From Vibrio sp. (lineage in GTDB: Bacteria; Pseudomonadota; Gammaproteobacteria; Enterobacterales; Vibrionaceae): DNA of 64,000 nucleotides. Shown here in pieces: positions 16,285 through 25,771 of this stretch. The translations under genes were made by a program, and so were the position numbers. Within the stretch, counting starts at the first letter, position 1, and every line of letters begins with the position of its first letter. The DNA lies in NCBI GenBank assembly GCA_028131545.1, contig JAOICL010000005.1, forward strand, positions 1 through 64,000. Reading direction: 5' to 3'. Below the pieces are notes generated by a model. That model made no database searches. It was not told the DNA's origin and worked only from the letters and a program-made list of their open reading frames with translations.

Positions 16285-18507
16285 ATGTTTAAGAAAACAT
16301 CGATTGCAGCATCAATTATGATGCTTTTTCCTACGTTAGCGATGGCTGCTGATGAATGGCAACCAAAGAGTTATTCAGGAGGGAACCAAGTTTGTTATAA
16401 TGGTGAGCTATATCAAGCCAAATGGTGGGCTGGTAGTAGAAGCATACCCAACCCTAATGGCGCGACATCACCATCACAAAGTGGTTGGGGAAGTAATCCA
16501 TGGTTACCGTTAGGTTCTTCAGCACAATGTACAGGAGGAGAACCAGAGCCGGAACCAGAACCAGAGCCGGAACCAGATAATGAAGCACCTCAAGCTGACG
16601 CTGGTCCAAACATCACCTTACAAGAGGCTGAAACACACTTTGTTCTTAATGGCTCAAGATCCTATGACGCAGATAATGATGAATTAACGTATCAATGGGA
16701 ATCATTAACAACAGGCGCTCAAATCACTTCTTCTTCAGGGATTAACGCCTCCATATCCATTACCAATTACCAATATTTAACGGAATACCGATTTAGGTTG
16801 ACGGTGTCAGATGGTCAAGCAGAAGATAGGGATATTATCTCTGTATTTACACCGGCTGAAATGATTGTTGTATCAAACAATGCACCGGTAGCTGATGCTG
16901 GACAGTCCATCGCTTTGAATACTCAAGTAGAATCGGGTTGGCTTGATGGAACTCAATCTTTTGATCAAGATGATGATGTATTGACTTATCAATGGGAACA
17001 ACTCTCTGGCCCTGCGGCCGATATCTCAAACCCGACTTATGCGTTAACACGATTTACATTAAACAATTATGAATATGAGACAGATTATGTCTTTAGAATA
17101 ACAGTTAATGACGGAGAGTTGACTTCTTCAGATACTGTCGTTGTATCGACAGCAAAAGAACCGGATGTTATTCCTGATGGTGATATTATTCCGAGAACCG
17201 TCTTTGTACAACCGATAGGCGATGGTGCGACGTTAATTGATCAGCAGTTACGTTTCTGGCGACCAAGTCCAATGACATCGACGGGTTTTTATGTCACCCG
17301 AGGTGAACAAGTCACGATCAATGTTGATTATCAAGGTACAAATGCAGCATCAAATCGAGTGCAAGCGTTTATCACCGTGCCACATAACCGTAAGCATGCT
17401 TTTAGTGGTTCTCAAGCGGTGAACTTAAATCAAGGTAGTAATACGTTTAATATCACCCAAGAGGGTATTTTGTACTATTACATTAATTCTTCAAGTAATA
17501 ACAACAATGTGAAAGTGACTCTTTCTTCCGGTGGACGTGAGTTCCCTCGATTTATATCGGGTGTTCATACTCAATCCGATTGGAATTATATGGTCAGTCA
17601 ATTTACTGATTCGCCTTATATTGAATTGGTAGGCGACAAGATGATGTTAACGGCTAGACGATCTGCCGTACTTCAGGCGTTGGATGGACGCAGTCCAGAT
17701 GTCACATTAGATTTATGGGATAATATAGTCTCGATTGCAGAGGAGCAATACGCCTTAACATCATCAAACCAAAATAGTGTACACCGTGAAATTCCTCATC
17801 GATTCCACTTTGTTGATGGTATTCCACCAGTAGGTGTACAAAATAATGATACGTGTTACGGGGAGTTAAATGCTTGGACATATCGTCTTCAATCTTGTAC
17901 CAATGGTGCGACTCAAAAAATACTCGATCCAGATATTTTAGGTTCAGTGAATGGTTGGGGACCTTGGCATGAGTTAGGCCATCATATGCAGATGACATCA
18001 TTCACACCAAGTTATCTATCAGGTTCGACAGCTGGAGTTGGAGATTTTACGGAAGTTACGGTTAATCTAACGTCGCTATTAGTGAATCAGCGATTAGGTA
18101 TCACTCCTAGATTTGAACGCTGGGGTGATTGGAATAAACATGTTGTGCCTTATCTAAATCAATCGTCAAATAAAAATATTAGTACGGCTAATAATTGGGT
18201 ACAACTGGGCATGTTTTGGCAATTACACTTAACATTTGGAGAAGCGTTTTATCAAGAACTCGCAACCAATGCGCGCAATAATTATCAAGTCATGGGGAGT
18301 ATTTCAAATAGCAATCGTCTTCAAAGCTTTATTGTTGAAGCAAGCAAAGCGAGTGGGTATGATTTAAGACCCTACTTTGATAAATGGGGACTTGTTTCTA
18401 ATTCAAGTACTCATTCAACAATGAATAATCTCAATTTGAAAACATTATCAGATCCTATTTGGGATAATAGGGATACAGATATCCGTTATCGATTATCGAT
18501 ACAATAA
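16285..18507 (+). CDS. Secreted M60 (enhancin/mucinase-type) metallopeptidase with chitin-binding module
   Basis: 740 residues. The Sec signal peptide is cleaved near AMA|ADEW. Residues about 24-85 are a CBM5/12 (ChiBD3-type) module with aromatic binding residues (QVCYNGELYQAKWWA, WGSNPWLPLG). A Pro-Glu linker (EPEPEPEPE) is followed by two PKD/REJ-like domains (ADAGPNITLQEAE and ADAGQSIALNTQV, each with GSRSYD/GTQSFD). The C-terminal half is a peptidase M60 domain with zinc motif HELGH at 562-566 and the downstream Glu in GDFTEVTVN. M60 enzymes cleave heavily O-glycosylated proteins such as mucins. A strong GAGGGGG ribosome site precedes the ATG. It is probably exported by type II secretion. 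Confidence 0.88.
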   Translation: MFKKTSIAASIMMLFPTLAMAADEWQPKSYSGGNQVCYNGELYQAKWWAGSRSIPNPNGATSPSQSGWGSNPWLPLGSSAQCTGGEPEPEPEPEPEPDNEAPQADAGPNITLQEAETHFVLNGSRSYDADNDELTYQWESLTTGAQITSSSGINASISITNYQYLTEYRFRLTVSDGQAEDRDIISVFTPAEMIVVSNNAPVADAGQSIALNTQVESGWLDGTQSFDQDDDVLTYQWEQLSGPAADISNPTYALTRFTLNNYEYETDYVFRITVNDGELTSSDTVVVSTAKEPDVIPDGDIIPRTVFVQPIGDGATLIDQQLRFWRPSPMTSTGFYVTRGEQVTINVDYQGTNAASNRVQAFITVPHNRKHAFSGSQAVNLNQGSNTFNITQEGILYYYINSSSNNNNVKVTLSSGGREFPRFISGVHTQSDWNYMVSQFTDSPYIELVGDKMMLTARRSAVLQALDGRSPDVTLDLWDNIVSIAEEQYALTSSNQNSVHREIPHRFHFVDGIPPVGVQNNDTCYGELNAWTYRLQSCTNGATQKILDPDILGSVNGWGPWHELGHHMQMTSFTPSYLSGSTAGVGDFTEVTVNLTSLLVNQRLGITPRFERWGDWNKHVVPYLNQSSNKNISTANNWVQLGMFWQLHLTFGEAFYQELATNARNNYQVMGSISNSNRLQSFIVEASKASGYDLRPYFDKWGLVSNSSTHSTMNNLNLKTLSDPIWDNRDTDIRYRLSIQ

Positions 18508-18520
18508 TATTAAAGAGATG

Positions 18521-18551
18521 AAAAAAGGTGAGTATTATACTCACCTTTTTT
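18521..18551. terminator. Rho-independent terminator after the M60 gene
   Basis: A stem AAAAGGTGAGTA/TACTCACCTTTT with a 3-base loop and flanking A and T runs. It serves the M60 gene and probably also the T6SS operon from the other side. Confidence 0.85.
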
Positions 18552-18613
18552 ATTGTTATTATATCGACGACTTCATGTGAAAGGTGTCGATGCTTTAAGC
18601 ATGAATGGTCGAG

Positions 18614-19339
18614 TTAAGTTAACATATCATGTCCAAGCTCAAAATTAAGAGAGCCTTTGGAAAAAGCATGGATTTTAGCAAGATCAGTTTCAATTAGGTG
18701 CTCATAACGGGTAGGGATATGCACCGTAACCATGTTAGTTTCTTTTAAAAAACGAAATGTTTTCGCCAATGCTACCCAGTCAGTATACGCCGTTAATTGG
18801 TGACCATGTCGTTGTTCAAAGCTGGCATAGCGTGGTGTTAATTGAGTACATGAGCTAGTGACTTTAGAGTTAATCGGACACACCGTTCCAAAATCAATTA
18901 AGGTGGCAGATTGTTCGGTAACAATAATATTACTTGGTTTAATATCGGCATGGATAAAGCCAAGGTTGTGTAAGGACTGAATTTGATGCTCTAAGCTGGT
19001 AATTATTTTAGAGTCAGAGACATGGGCAAGGTTTAAAGGTGTACCTTGAAAGTGGGGCTGTATTAAAAAGATGCCTTGTTGCCCCTTGTTTAGGTTGAAA
19101 TAGCCATGCTCCAGTAAACGATGCCTAAACAGGGGGGTGTCAGAATAAAAGTGTATCTCATTACGTAGTGCGATTCGATGTTGAAATACTAACGCAAATT
19201 TTATTATGCACTCACCATACTTAACATGTTGACATAGATAGACATAAGGAGTGATTGCTTTAATTAAAGAGCAATCCTTTGGCATAATAGTCTGATATTG
19301 ATGCATATTAGGCTTGTGTTCGATATTCATTGTCATCAT
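18614..19339 (-). CDS. Ser/Thr protein kinase of the T6SS locus (PpkA-like)
   Basis: 241 residues with an Hanks-type kinase core: the candidate ATP-binding Lys is in CIIKFA, the alpha-C Glu in ALRNEIHFY, the catalytic loop IHADIKPSNIIV (Asp replaces the Arg-Asp order of HRD but keeps D, K and N), and the metal-binding DFG in LIDFGTV. The Gly-rich loop is poorly conserved. There is no membrane segment. The start overlaps the tssM stop (ATGA), so it is the last gene of the T6SS operon and translationally coupled. In other systems such a kinase phosphorylates the FHA protein, and an FHA gene is present here. No PppA-type phosphatase is seen. Confidence 0.85.
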   Translation of the reverse strand: MMTMNIEHKPNMHQYQTIMPKDCSLIKAITPYVYLCQHVKYGECIIKFALVFQHRIALRNEIHFYSDTPLFRHRLLEHGYFNLNKGQQGIFLIQPHFQGTPLNLAHVSDSKIITSLEHQIQSLHNLGFIHADIKPSNIIVTEQSATLIDFGTVCPINSKVTSSCTQLTPRYASFEQRHGHQLTAYTDWVALAKTFRFLKETNMVTVHIPTRYEHLIETDLAKIHAFSKGSLNFELGHDMLT

Positions 19340-22300
19340 ATTTTTGGTGGTAGATTGAAACCAGTAAAGAAATCTTGCTTAAAGGGGTTTATTTTACCAC
19401 GGGTTTTAATCAATAAAGTGACCGCACTCTCGCCAGAAGAAAATTCTGCGAATGAAGTATCAGAATTTGTACGAGTAATGTGAGGTTGCAATAAACGTAA
19501 CCAATTCCAGCTACCAGAGTAATCTTGGTTCGCAATCAAAGACTGTTGAGACTTCATCGTAAATTGAAGTACATCGTTTTCAATGTCATCACCTTTCCAT
19601 AGCTCTTTTTTCCATAGCTTTGGTCCATGACGATAACGGAAGATAGGCTTCGAACTGGATATTTGAAACTCTGTTAAAGTCGGTGACATTTCATTGGCTT
19701 TGATTTGAAACTCAATAGAGACATTTTGAGGATCATTGATAAATAATGCCTTTTGAATGTTTTTACCCTTATCGTACATATTCCAGACATTTTGAGAAAT
19801 ACGGACACCGCTATTTCTTATTAAACCAGGTAAGTAAGGGACAAGATCCCTATCTTTTAAGAAAGATCGTAGATTCTTTTGATAAAAACTGTCTAATGTA
19901 CCACCGCTCTTAAAGAAGAGTTGTACATCTGCAATATCAGCGTCAACGTCTGATTCTTGCGTAAAAGGATAATAGGCTTGAATTGTCTGCTCATAAGGTG
20001 TCCAAACCATTCTTTCCCATTCATTATTAAGATATTCTTTAGTTAAATTAATAATTAAGCGATTAGTTTGATTCGCTATATCGCGAGTAACGGATTTACT
20101 GAGCTTATCTTGTTGATTCAAAGACGTTAAATTTGCCAATGTTTCAATTGGATTTTCAGCTGGTAAAGTCGCGGAGAGTTGTAAGAAAGCCATTTCTTGT
20201 GGGTTATTGCTTTCATAATACGCGCTAAGCCATTCTTTTACCTTATTAAAATGAGTGATTAGGTTATCAATAGGAGCTATTTTTTGCTCGTTAGGTTCGA
20301 GCTGCTGATGTATTGATTCAAAAGATAAACGTATCTGACGAGCGGATTCCTTTTTCTCGATATCAACAGGGGTAACATCTTCAGGCTTAGTGTCTGCTTC
20401 CAGCTTCATCTGAACAGGGGAGGTGAATTTACTGATCACTGAATAATAGTTATATAGTGGATTCTTGATATTCAATGTCACTAAGTTCAAATGTTGATTC
20501 AATAGAGTCGTACTGGTGAGACGCTTCAACTTAACGTTAGCGACAAATTCTTTCCAGAAAGCAATATAATCATTTTGATAGTTCTTTTTAAGCTCTCTAC
20601 TGATTCTGTATAACTCAGCAGTACTTGGAACTCCTCCAGTAACCCCTTCATAAGCGGTTAATGCTTCTTTAAGTAGATCTGAATCGACAGAGAGATTTAA
20701 TTCATTAAAGCCAGTCGGTGTATATAAGAAAGGAACGAGGTAGCCGATATAACCAGGAGTGAACTCAAAAAGCTGATTGAAATTTTCACCGAGTTCGCTA
20801 CGAATATCGATTCTTACATTTTGACTTGCCAGTTCCATGACATGTTCATAGAGTAATTGATCGATACCAGTTTGATTGATCACCTTCTGAGCAAGAGTTT
20901 GTAAATCGTAATTGGCTTTAATCGGAACCATGTTTTCTGTGAAAACATCATGTAGAAGAATTTTTAATTGTGCAACATTACTTGCATCGGCTTCACCTTG
21001 GTTTTCTAAAGCTTCAATGAAATAGATGTTTAACTCTTCAATATTAGAGCGATTTTGATTGAATAAAGTACGGTAGTTATTCAGTAATGATAGAGTTTTC
21101 GCTTGATCTTCTAGATTGACATAAACAAACAGATCCTTTTCAAGCGTGTTTTGAAGTGAAGGCAACAGCACTTGATTTAGCTCCGCAAGGTAAGCAGATT
21201 CAACTTGATCTTTTATCGTTGATCTTGGCATGAAGGGTAAAATATACCAAGGATCGTCTTGAAGATATAAATTGTAAATACGCTGTAATGAATAGAGCTT
21301 TGGAATATTATCAGACATATTTTCGATATCATAGGGAGCGTTTGCAATGTCTTCTTTGTAGCGATCCAAAAGAGTATGAGCTCGTTCTTCCCTTTCACTT
21401 TGATAATTAAAATCAAGTTTAATTACTGCTATCGTACTGACTAATAAAGCAAATAATAAACAAGTATAAGATAATTGGGTAAACCAAAGAAAGTTTTCTT
21501 TACGACGATTTACGCCGACAATATCACGTTCTTGAAGGAATACTTGAGTGGGTAGGTTTTGAATGAATAGGTTCTGTTGCGCACCGATATGTTCATTTTG
21601 AGGGTAGCTCTCATTACCTAAGCTTTCATTGACAACGGTTGCTAACAGATCTGTTTCTTCAATTGAACGAATGTTATGAGTAAAATAAAATCCACGAAAT
21701 TGTAATCCGTCGATTAATTGTTCACTCCGGTACAAGCGCTTGAAGAAGCGCCATAGATTTTGTTTAATTAATCCAAACTGAAAAGGGGCTGCCGCAATGG
21801 AATTACGATATTCTTGATTTAACTGGCTGGCCATTGAAAGGCTAATATTAGAGGTTAGTTGTTGGATTAAATGGTCAAATTCCTTATTGAACCATTCAGC
21901 ATCAATACCACCGTGTTTATTATAGGGGGTTGTAGCACCAAATACGTCATCGCGCTTAGTTTCATCAAACGCTGAAAAATAATGACAAAAATCAGCAATA
22001 CTGCCCATGTTGGACATGATGTTGTAAATCGGAATGTTTAAACCAAAAGCTTCATTGTATGATAATAGAGTCAGTTTATAATGATCGGCCATCAAATTAA
22101 GCGTGTCATTACTGTCTTGCAACGAGAGTACATCTGTCAATAAAAGGGCGCCATTAACGGCTTGTCTAGGACGGCATTTCAATAAACACTGTTTGATAGC
22201 TTCTACATATTCTGGCTGTTGATCATCGCCTGTGCTGATTGAAATACAAATTGAATTCTCTGAGCTCCAAAATAATATAGGGAAATCGATGTCATTACCA

Positions 22301-22707
22301 AAATCATCCGCGTTATAGGCTTCATACCCCATATAAGAAAGTATGGATTTATCATTGGTAATATCTTCGCTGAAGACAAGATAAATAGGGATGTCATAGC
22401 GAGTAAGAACATTTTTTTTCTTACATTGCTGTTTAATCATCCTTGTAAAATGCTTAATAAGTCGCTTTTTTCTAAGGTTAATTAATAAAGTGTTGTCATC
22501 AATTTTTGGTTTGTTTTTTGATTTAATGAAAAGGTAAAGACCAATTGAGCTTGCTAAAGCAAGGATGAGACTGACACCTAACGTCCACGAGAACCATTGG
22601 TTCAAAGGTGTAAAATAGGCCAACAAGCTACCTGTAATAAGAATGAAGACAAAGAGGCCGAAGGAAAATAATATCGGTTTCACGGTCTTTCCTTGTTTTG
22701 AAGCCAT
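19336..22707 (-). CDS. tssM: T6SS inner-membrane protein TssM (IcmF)
   Basis: 1123 residues, the expected size. Two N-terminal membrane helices (about 12-33 and 39-62) and a third near residue 410 (YTCLLFALLVSTIAVIKL) place a cytoplasmic domain between them and a large periplasmic domain after them, which binds the TssJ lipoprotein. IcmF-related hallmarks are recognisable across the middle (VFGATTPYNKHGGIDAEWFNKEFD, LRFGFYFT-like QFRGFYFTHNIRS). The C-terminal domain ends SWNWLRLLQPH...FSSGESAVTLLIKTRGK, typical of TssM. The nucleotide-binding P-loop seen in many TssM proteins (GxxGxGKT) is not visible; the equivalent segment reads IYLVFSEDITNDKS. It forms the membrane complex with TssL and TssJ. 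Confidence 0.93.
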   Translation of the reverse strand: MASKQGKTVKPILFSFGLFVFILITGSLLAYFTPLNQWFSWTLGVSLILALASSIGLYLFIKSKNKPKIDDNTLLINLRKKRLIKHFTRMIKQQCKKKNVLTRYDIPIYLVFSEDITNDKSILSYMGYEAYNADDFGNDIDFPILFWSSENSICISISTGDDQQPEYVEAIKQCLLKCRPRQAVNGALLLTDVLSLQDSNDTLNLMADHYKLTLLSYNEAFGLNIPIYNIMSNMGSIADFCHYFSAFDETKRDDVFGATTPYNKHGGIDAEWFNKEFDHLIQQLTSNISLSMASQLNQEYRNSIAAAPFQFGLIKQNLWRFFKRLYRSEQLIDGLQFRGFYFTHNIRSIEETDLLATVVNESLGNESYPQNEHIGAQQNLFIQNLPTQVFLQERDIVGVNRRKENFLWFTQLSYTCLLFALLVSTIAVIKLDFNYQSEREERAHTLLDRYKEDIANAPYDIENMSDNIPKLYSLQRIYNLYLQDDPWYILPFMPRSTIKDQVESAYLAELNQVLLPSLQNTLEKDLFVYVNLEDQAKTLSLLNNYRTLFNQNRSNIEELNIYFIEALENQGEADASNVAQLKILLHDVFTENMVPIKANYDLQTLAQKVINQTGIDQLLYEHVMELASQNVRIDIRSELGENFNQLFEFTPGYIGYLVPFLYTPTGFNELNLSVDSDLLKEALTAYEGVTGGVPSTAELYRISRELKKNYQNDYIAFWKEFVANVKLKRLTSTTLLNQHLNLVTLNIKNPLYNYYSVISKFTSPVQMKLEADTKPEDVTPVDIEKKESARQIRLSFESIHQQLEPNEQKIAPIDNLITHFNKVKEWLSAYYESNNPQEMAFLQLSATLPAENPIETLANLTSLNQQDKLSKSVTRDIANQTNRLIINLTKEYLNNEWERMVWTPYEQTIQAYYPFTQESDVDADIADVQLFFKSGGTLDSFYQKNLRSFLKDRDLVPYLPGLIRNSGVRISQNVWNMYDKGKNIQKALFINDPQNVSIEFQIKANEMSPTLTEFQISSSKPIFRYRHGPKLWKKELWKGDDIENDVLQFTMKSQQSLIANQDYSGSWNWLRLLQPHITRTNSDTSFAEFSSGESAVTLLIKTRGKINPFKQDFFTGFNLPPKI

Positions 22708-22738
22708 AAATAAGGTGCTCCTATCCTAAGTGAATGCG

Positions 22739-23896
22739 TTATTTAGAGTTTTTGATGATTAAAGAGCTGACACTTTCATGTGTTTGATACCACTTTTGAA
22801 TGTTATTAGCCTCTTCACGGCTATCGGCACGAATAATAACTCTAAAGTAGGATTTAAATTCTTCAATAGTTGGTCTAAAAGGACTGGTTTTGAGGTTTTC
22901 AACAAATGAAACTGACTCGGATTGTAGATTGAAAGTGGCCAACTGAACTGTCCAAGAAGAGAGAAGCTCGTCATTGGAGATAACAGGAGAGGTGAAGTCT
23001 GATTGTTGTGTCGAAACAAAATCGAGATCCTCGTCATCACTAATGAAAACGATATCAGCCGTTTGATTAGAGAGAACGTATTTCTGGCTATAATCTTCTA
23101 AGAAGACGAAATCTCTTGAACGTTGAGGTAAAGATTGTTGATACCAAAAGTTAGTCACAACAATAGCGGTGCCAACTAAACAGCCAAATATCAAGGTACT
23201 GATAAAAAACTTTTTATGTCGTGTCGGTTTACGTATGGTGGGTAAATTCGTTTTAATATGACTGGTTAATCCACCACTTTGTCGGTATATACTAATCACT
23301 TGCTCAAGTTGATGAGTAATACTTTTAAGGTCATCATTACCAAGATCGCGATATTTCCCTCTAAATCCGATACTTAAAAATATGTAAATGACCTCAAGTA
23401 AATCGACCATTTTTTGTGGTTGGCGTAACGCTTTCTCTGTGACGGTATAAAAAAGTTCGCCCCCATTACGCATGCCAAATAATTCACTGAGTAGCGTTTT
23501 ATTTTCCCATGAAACGTCTTCACCCCATTGTGTATAATTAATGAATTCGTCTAATACTACCGCATACAAAAAACATAATTTATCAATAACAGCGACAGGA
23601 TAGTGAAGTTCATTACCTTTTGCTTTAAGGGAGTTTATTTGATCTTTTAGAATAAAACGAAAATCAGCTAAATTATCAGGCTGAGGAATCGTTTTTATTT
23701 TTAAAATAAGGGCAAGTAACTCGCTACTGATATTCAATAATTGGTTTTCAGCTTTATCAAAATGTTTCAGAAACTCTTTTTGACCTTCTTGAGAATAAGC
23801 TGGGACCGTTAAGAAGGTCGCTCCATTATCAGAAACTTCTATTACTTTTTGTTTATTGCTGTCCCAAGCAATCGTTTCATCATCAAGATAATTCAT
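22739..23896 (-). CDS. tssL: T6SS membrane protein TssL (DotU) with C-terminal SPOR domain
   Basis: 385 residues. The N-terminal cytoplasmic DotU domain includes DKLCFLYAVVLDEFINYTQWG and LSELFGMRNGGELFYTVTEKAL, followed by YIFLSIGFRGKYRD. One membrane helix (about residues 229-247, FFISTLIFGCLVGTAIVVT) leads to a periplasmic extension. The last 75 residues (SSWTVQLATFNLQSES...FRVIIRADSREEANNIQKWYQ) read as a SPOR peptidoglycan-binding domain. TssL proteins with OmpA- or SPOR-type tails anchor the membrane complex to the cell wall. It lies 31 bases after tssM's start on the operon and 4 bases after tssK. Confidence 0.92.
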   Translation of the reverse strand: MNYLDDETIAWDSNKQKVIEVSDNGATFLTVPAYSQEGQKEFLKHFDKAENQLLNISSELLALILKIKTIPQPDNLADFRFILKDQINSLKAKGNELHYPVAVIDKLCFLYAVVLDEFINYTQWGEDVSWENKTLLSELFGMRNGGELFYTVTEKALRQPQKMVDLLEVIYIFLSIGFRGKYRDLGNDDLKSITHQLEQVISIYRQSGGLTSHIKTNLPTIRKPTRHKKFFISTLIFGCLVGTAIVVTNFWYQQSLPQRSRDFVFLEDYSQKYVLSNQTADIVFISDDEDLDFVSTQQSDFTSPVISNDELLSSWTVQLATFNLQSESVSFVENLKTSPFRPTIEEFKSYFRVIIRADSREEANNIQKWYQTHESVSSLIIKNSK

Positions 23897-23900
23897 ATGA

Positions 23901-25232
23901 CTACCTTAGGGCGTATAAAACAGCATCGAAGTTTGGAACTCGACTATCGACATGGAGTGCAATAGCATCTCGTGTATTGAGCATTTCTTGCCATGATTTA
24001 TCTGTTGTGTCGACCTCAAAATACGCAGTGCCTTGCATTGGTTTTAATTCGCTAGGTGCGACAGGTAGTGGTGTAAGTTTAACACCTGATAATGCGCTTC
24101 TAACTATCTCAACAATTTTTGAATTACTAGATAGCTTTGCAGATTCAGGGAATACATCTAGCAAATCTGAGACGCTTAACGTTGATTTAACACTTAATAC
24201 GAATCGACGTGTCGCAACGGAATTACTGTCTTTAATCATTGTTCTTAGTAAACGTCGTTTTTCAAATAGCGCATCATCCCAATTGAATTCAATCACTGAA
24301 TCTTGTTGGACAAGAGTCAGCATATTTCTTAAATTAGAAAATAGCGGGTTAAAATTTGAATACAATGAATCTAAGCGAAGAGGTTTTGCATCGGAAGCTA
24401 GTTGAGGCTGCAATGCCTGTAAAGCAGCTTCATAGGTTTTCAATTTTTGATAAATATCATGGGTGGGTACTTTAGGATTTTGTAATGTGATATCAAACCA
24501 AGGTAACCATGAATTCAATGTTTGGAACCACAGGTAATCTTGCATGAGCGACTGAGCACTCTTTTGACCTTGTCCAGCTTCAATACGATTTAAAAGACTG
24601 GTTGCTCGACTGTTTGTCAGTACTTGAATCTCTTTTAATTTTTCTACGATAAATTGAGATGCACCATAATGAAGACAGCTAGGAATAAATGATTTATCTA
24701 ACATAACCTCACCATTTTCACTGCATTCAAGAACCTTAGCGATAGGGACTAACGTAAAGCCAGATACATCTTCATTCTCTAGTTTAATTGAGATGTTTAG
24801 CTGAGCGATGCTGACTTCGACACTGGCATTTTCTGAAGTGGTTGTATCAAAGATATCAATTGACTTAGTGCTGTAACGGCTCTGTGAATTTAAGTCCGAC
24901 GTAAAATCATCATTTCCACGTAAAGAAATAGGAAGGGCTAAGTAAATAACACTATTGACGGTATTATCGGGAATAATACCGACGATATCAGTGGATAAAT
25001 TAAATTGAGTACCATCAGGGAAAATGCCAGAGCATTGGCTTAACACAAATTTACCTATTTTAAGCATATCCGTGTTTATAGAAAATTGTGTTAAACCATA
25101 ATAGGGTGCAATACCAGCTACCGTTTCTATTTGTTTATGTATGTAATTCTCTACATATCGATCTTGTTGCTGAAAGTGTTGTGGGGCGATAAACATACCT
25201 TCTTGCCACACTACTTTTTGATTTGCATCCAT
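23901..25232 (-). CDS. tssK: T6SS baseplate protein TssK
   Basis: 443 residues when started at MDANQKVVWQEGMFIAPQHFQQQDRY, the canonical TssK N-terminus, preceded by AAGG eight bases upstream; the track adds 24 unlikely residues. TssK links the baseplate (TssF/G/E) to the membrane complex (TssL/M). Family features are the W-EGMFIAPQHFQ opening, LASDAKPLRLDSLYSNFNPLF in the middle, and the C-terminal head ending in SRVPNFDAVLYALR. The upstream tssJ ends 53 bases before this start, with the ORF track's longer frame overlapping it. Confidence 0.94.
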   Translation of the reverse strand: MDANQKVVWQEGMFIAPQHFQQQDRYVENYIHKQIETVAGIAPYYGLTQFSINTDMLKIGKFVLSQCSGIFPDGTQFNLSTDIVGIIPDNTVNSVIYLALPISLRGNDDFTSDLNSQSRYSTKSIDIFDTTTSENASVEVSIAQLNISIKLENEDVSGFTLVPIAKVLECSENGEVMLDKSFIPSCLHYGASQFIVEKLKEIQVLTNSRATSLLNRIEAGQGQKSAQSLMQDYLWFQTLNSWLPWFDITLQNPKVPTHDIYQKLKTYEAALQALQPQLASDAKPLRLDSLYSNFNPLFSNLRNMLTLVQQDSVIEFNWDDALFEKRRLLRTMIKDSNSVATRRFVLSVKSTLSVSDLLDVFPESAKLSSNSKIVEIVRSALSGVKLTPLPVAPSELKPMQGTAYFEVDTTDKSWQEMLNTRDAIALHVDSRVPNFDAVLYALR

Positions 25233-25285
25233 GTCTAAACCTTTTAGTTTTCTTTTTATAGGTAATTGATAAGTGTTATGTGTCT

Positions 25286-25771
25286 TTAAAAAATATGCCA
25301 CCAAGGTGACTTTGGTGTAATGACAGCAATATCAATTGTATTTTTATTGATATCTAAAGACAGGTATTGTTCTTCATCATTAGGCACTGACGTGATTGAT
25401 TTTGTTTGGCTGTTTTTAAATTGTGTAAATTCAGCAATAACGGCAATAAACTGTGTTTTTTTATCAATCGAAATCATTTTATCGACTTGGCTATCTGGTA
25501 GGATGATCGGTAATATTTCTTTTGAAATCAGATTATTGGCAAGTAATTCCGCATCATTATTGTAGAGATCAATAAAAGGGATCTGCTTAAAGCTTTGCTG
25601 ATCAGTTAACTGATAGATACGGACTAATATTGGGTTTGCACTGCTTTTCTCACTTGGATTGGAACTCGCATCTGCACTTATGTTTAGAGCATAACTAACA
25701 GATGTTGGTTCAGGTGAGGTACTGCAACCCATCGTTAATGCACTCAACATCAATAGAAATAACAATCTCAT
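25286..25771 (-). CDS. tssJ: T6SS outer-membrane lipoprotein TssJ
   Basis: 161 residues. The start at 25771 is preferred over 25777 because GAGGA lies six bases upstream of the former and abuts the latter. MRLLFLLMLSALTMGC is a lipoprotein signal with lipobox TMGC. The mature domain (LVRIYQLTDQQSFKQIPFIDLYNND and the end NTIDIAVITPKSP) is the transthyretin-like TssJ fold that holds the periplasmic end of TssM at the outer membrane. The start shares one base with the stop of the FHA gene (TAATG), so translation is coupled. Confidence 0.92.
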   Translation of the reverse strand: MRLLFLLMLSALTMGCSTSPEPTSVSYALNISADASSNPSEKSSANPILVRIYQLTDQQSFKQIPFIDLYNNDAELLANNLISKEILPIILPDSQVDKMISIDKKTQFIAVIAEFTQFKNSQTKSITSVPNDEEQYLSLDINKNTIDIAVITPKSPWWHIF

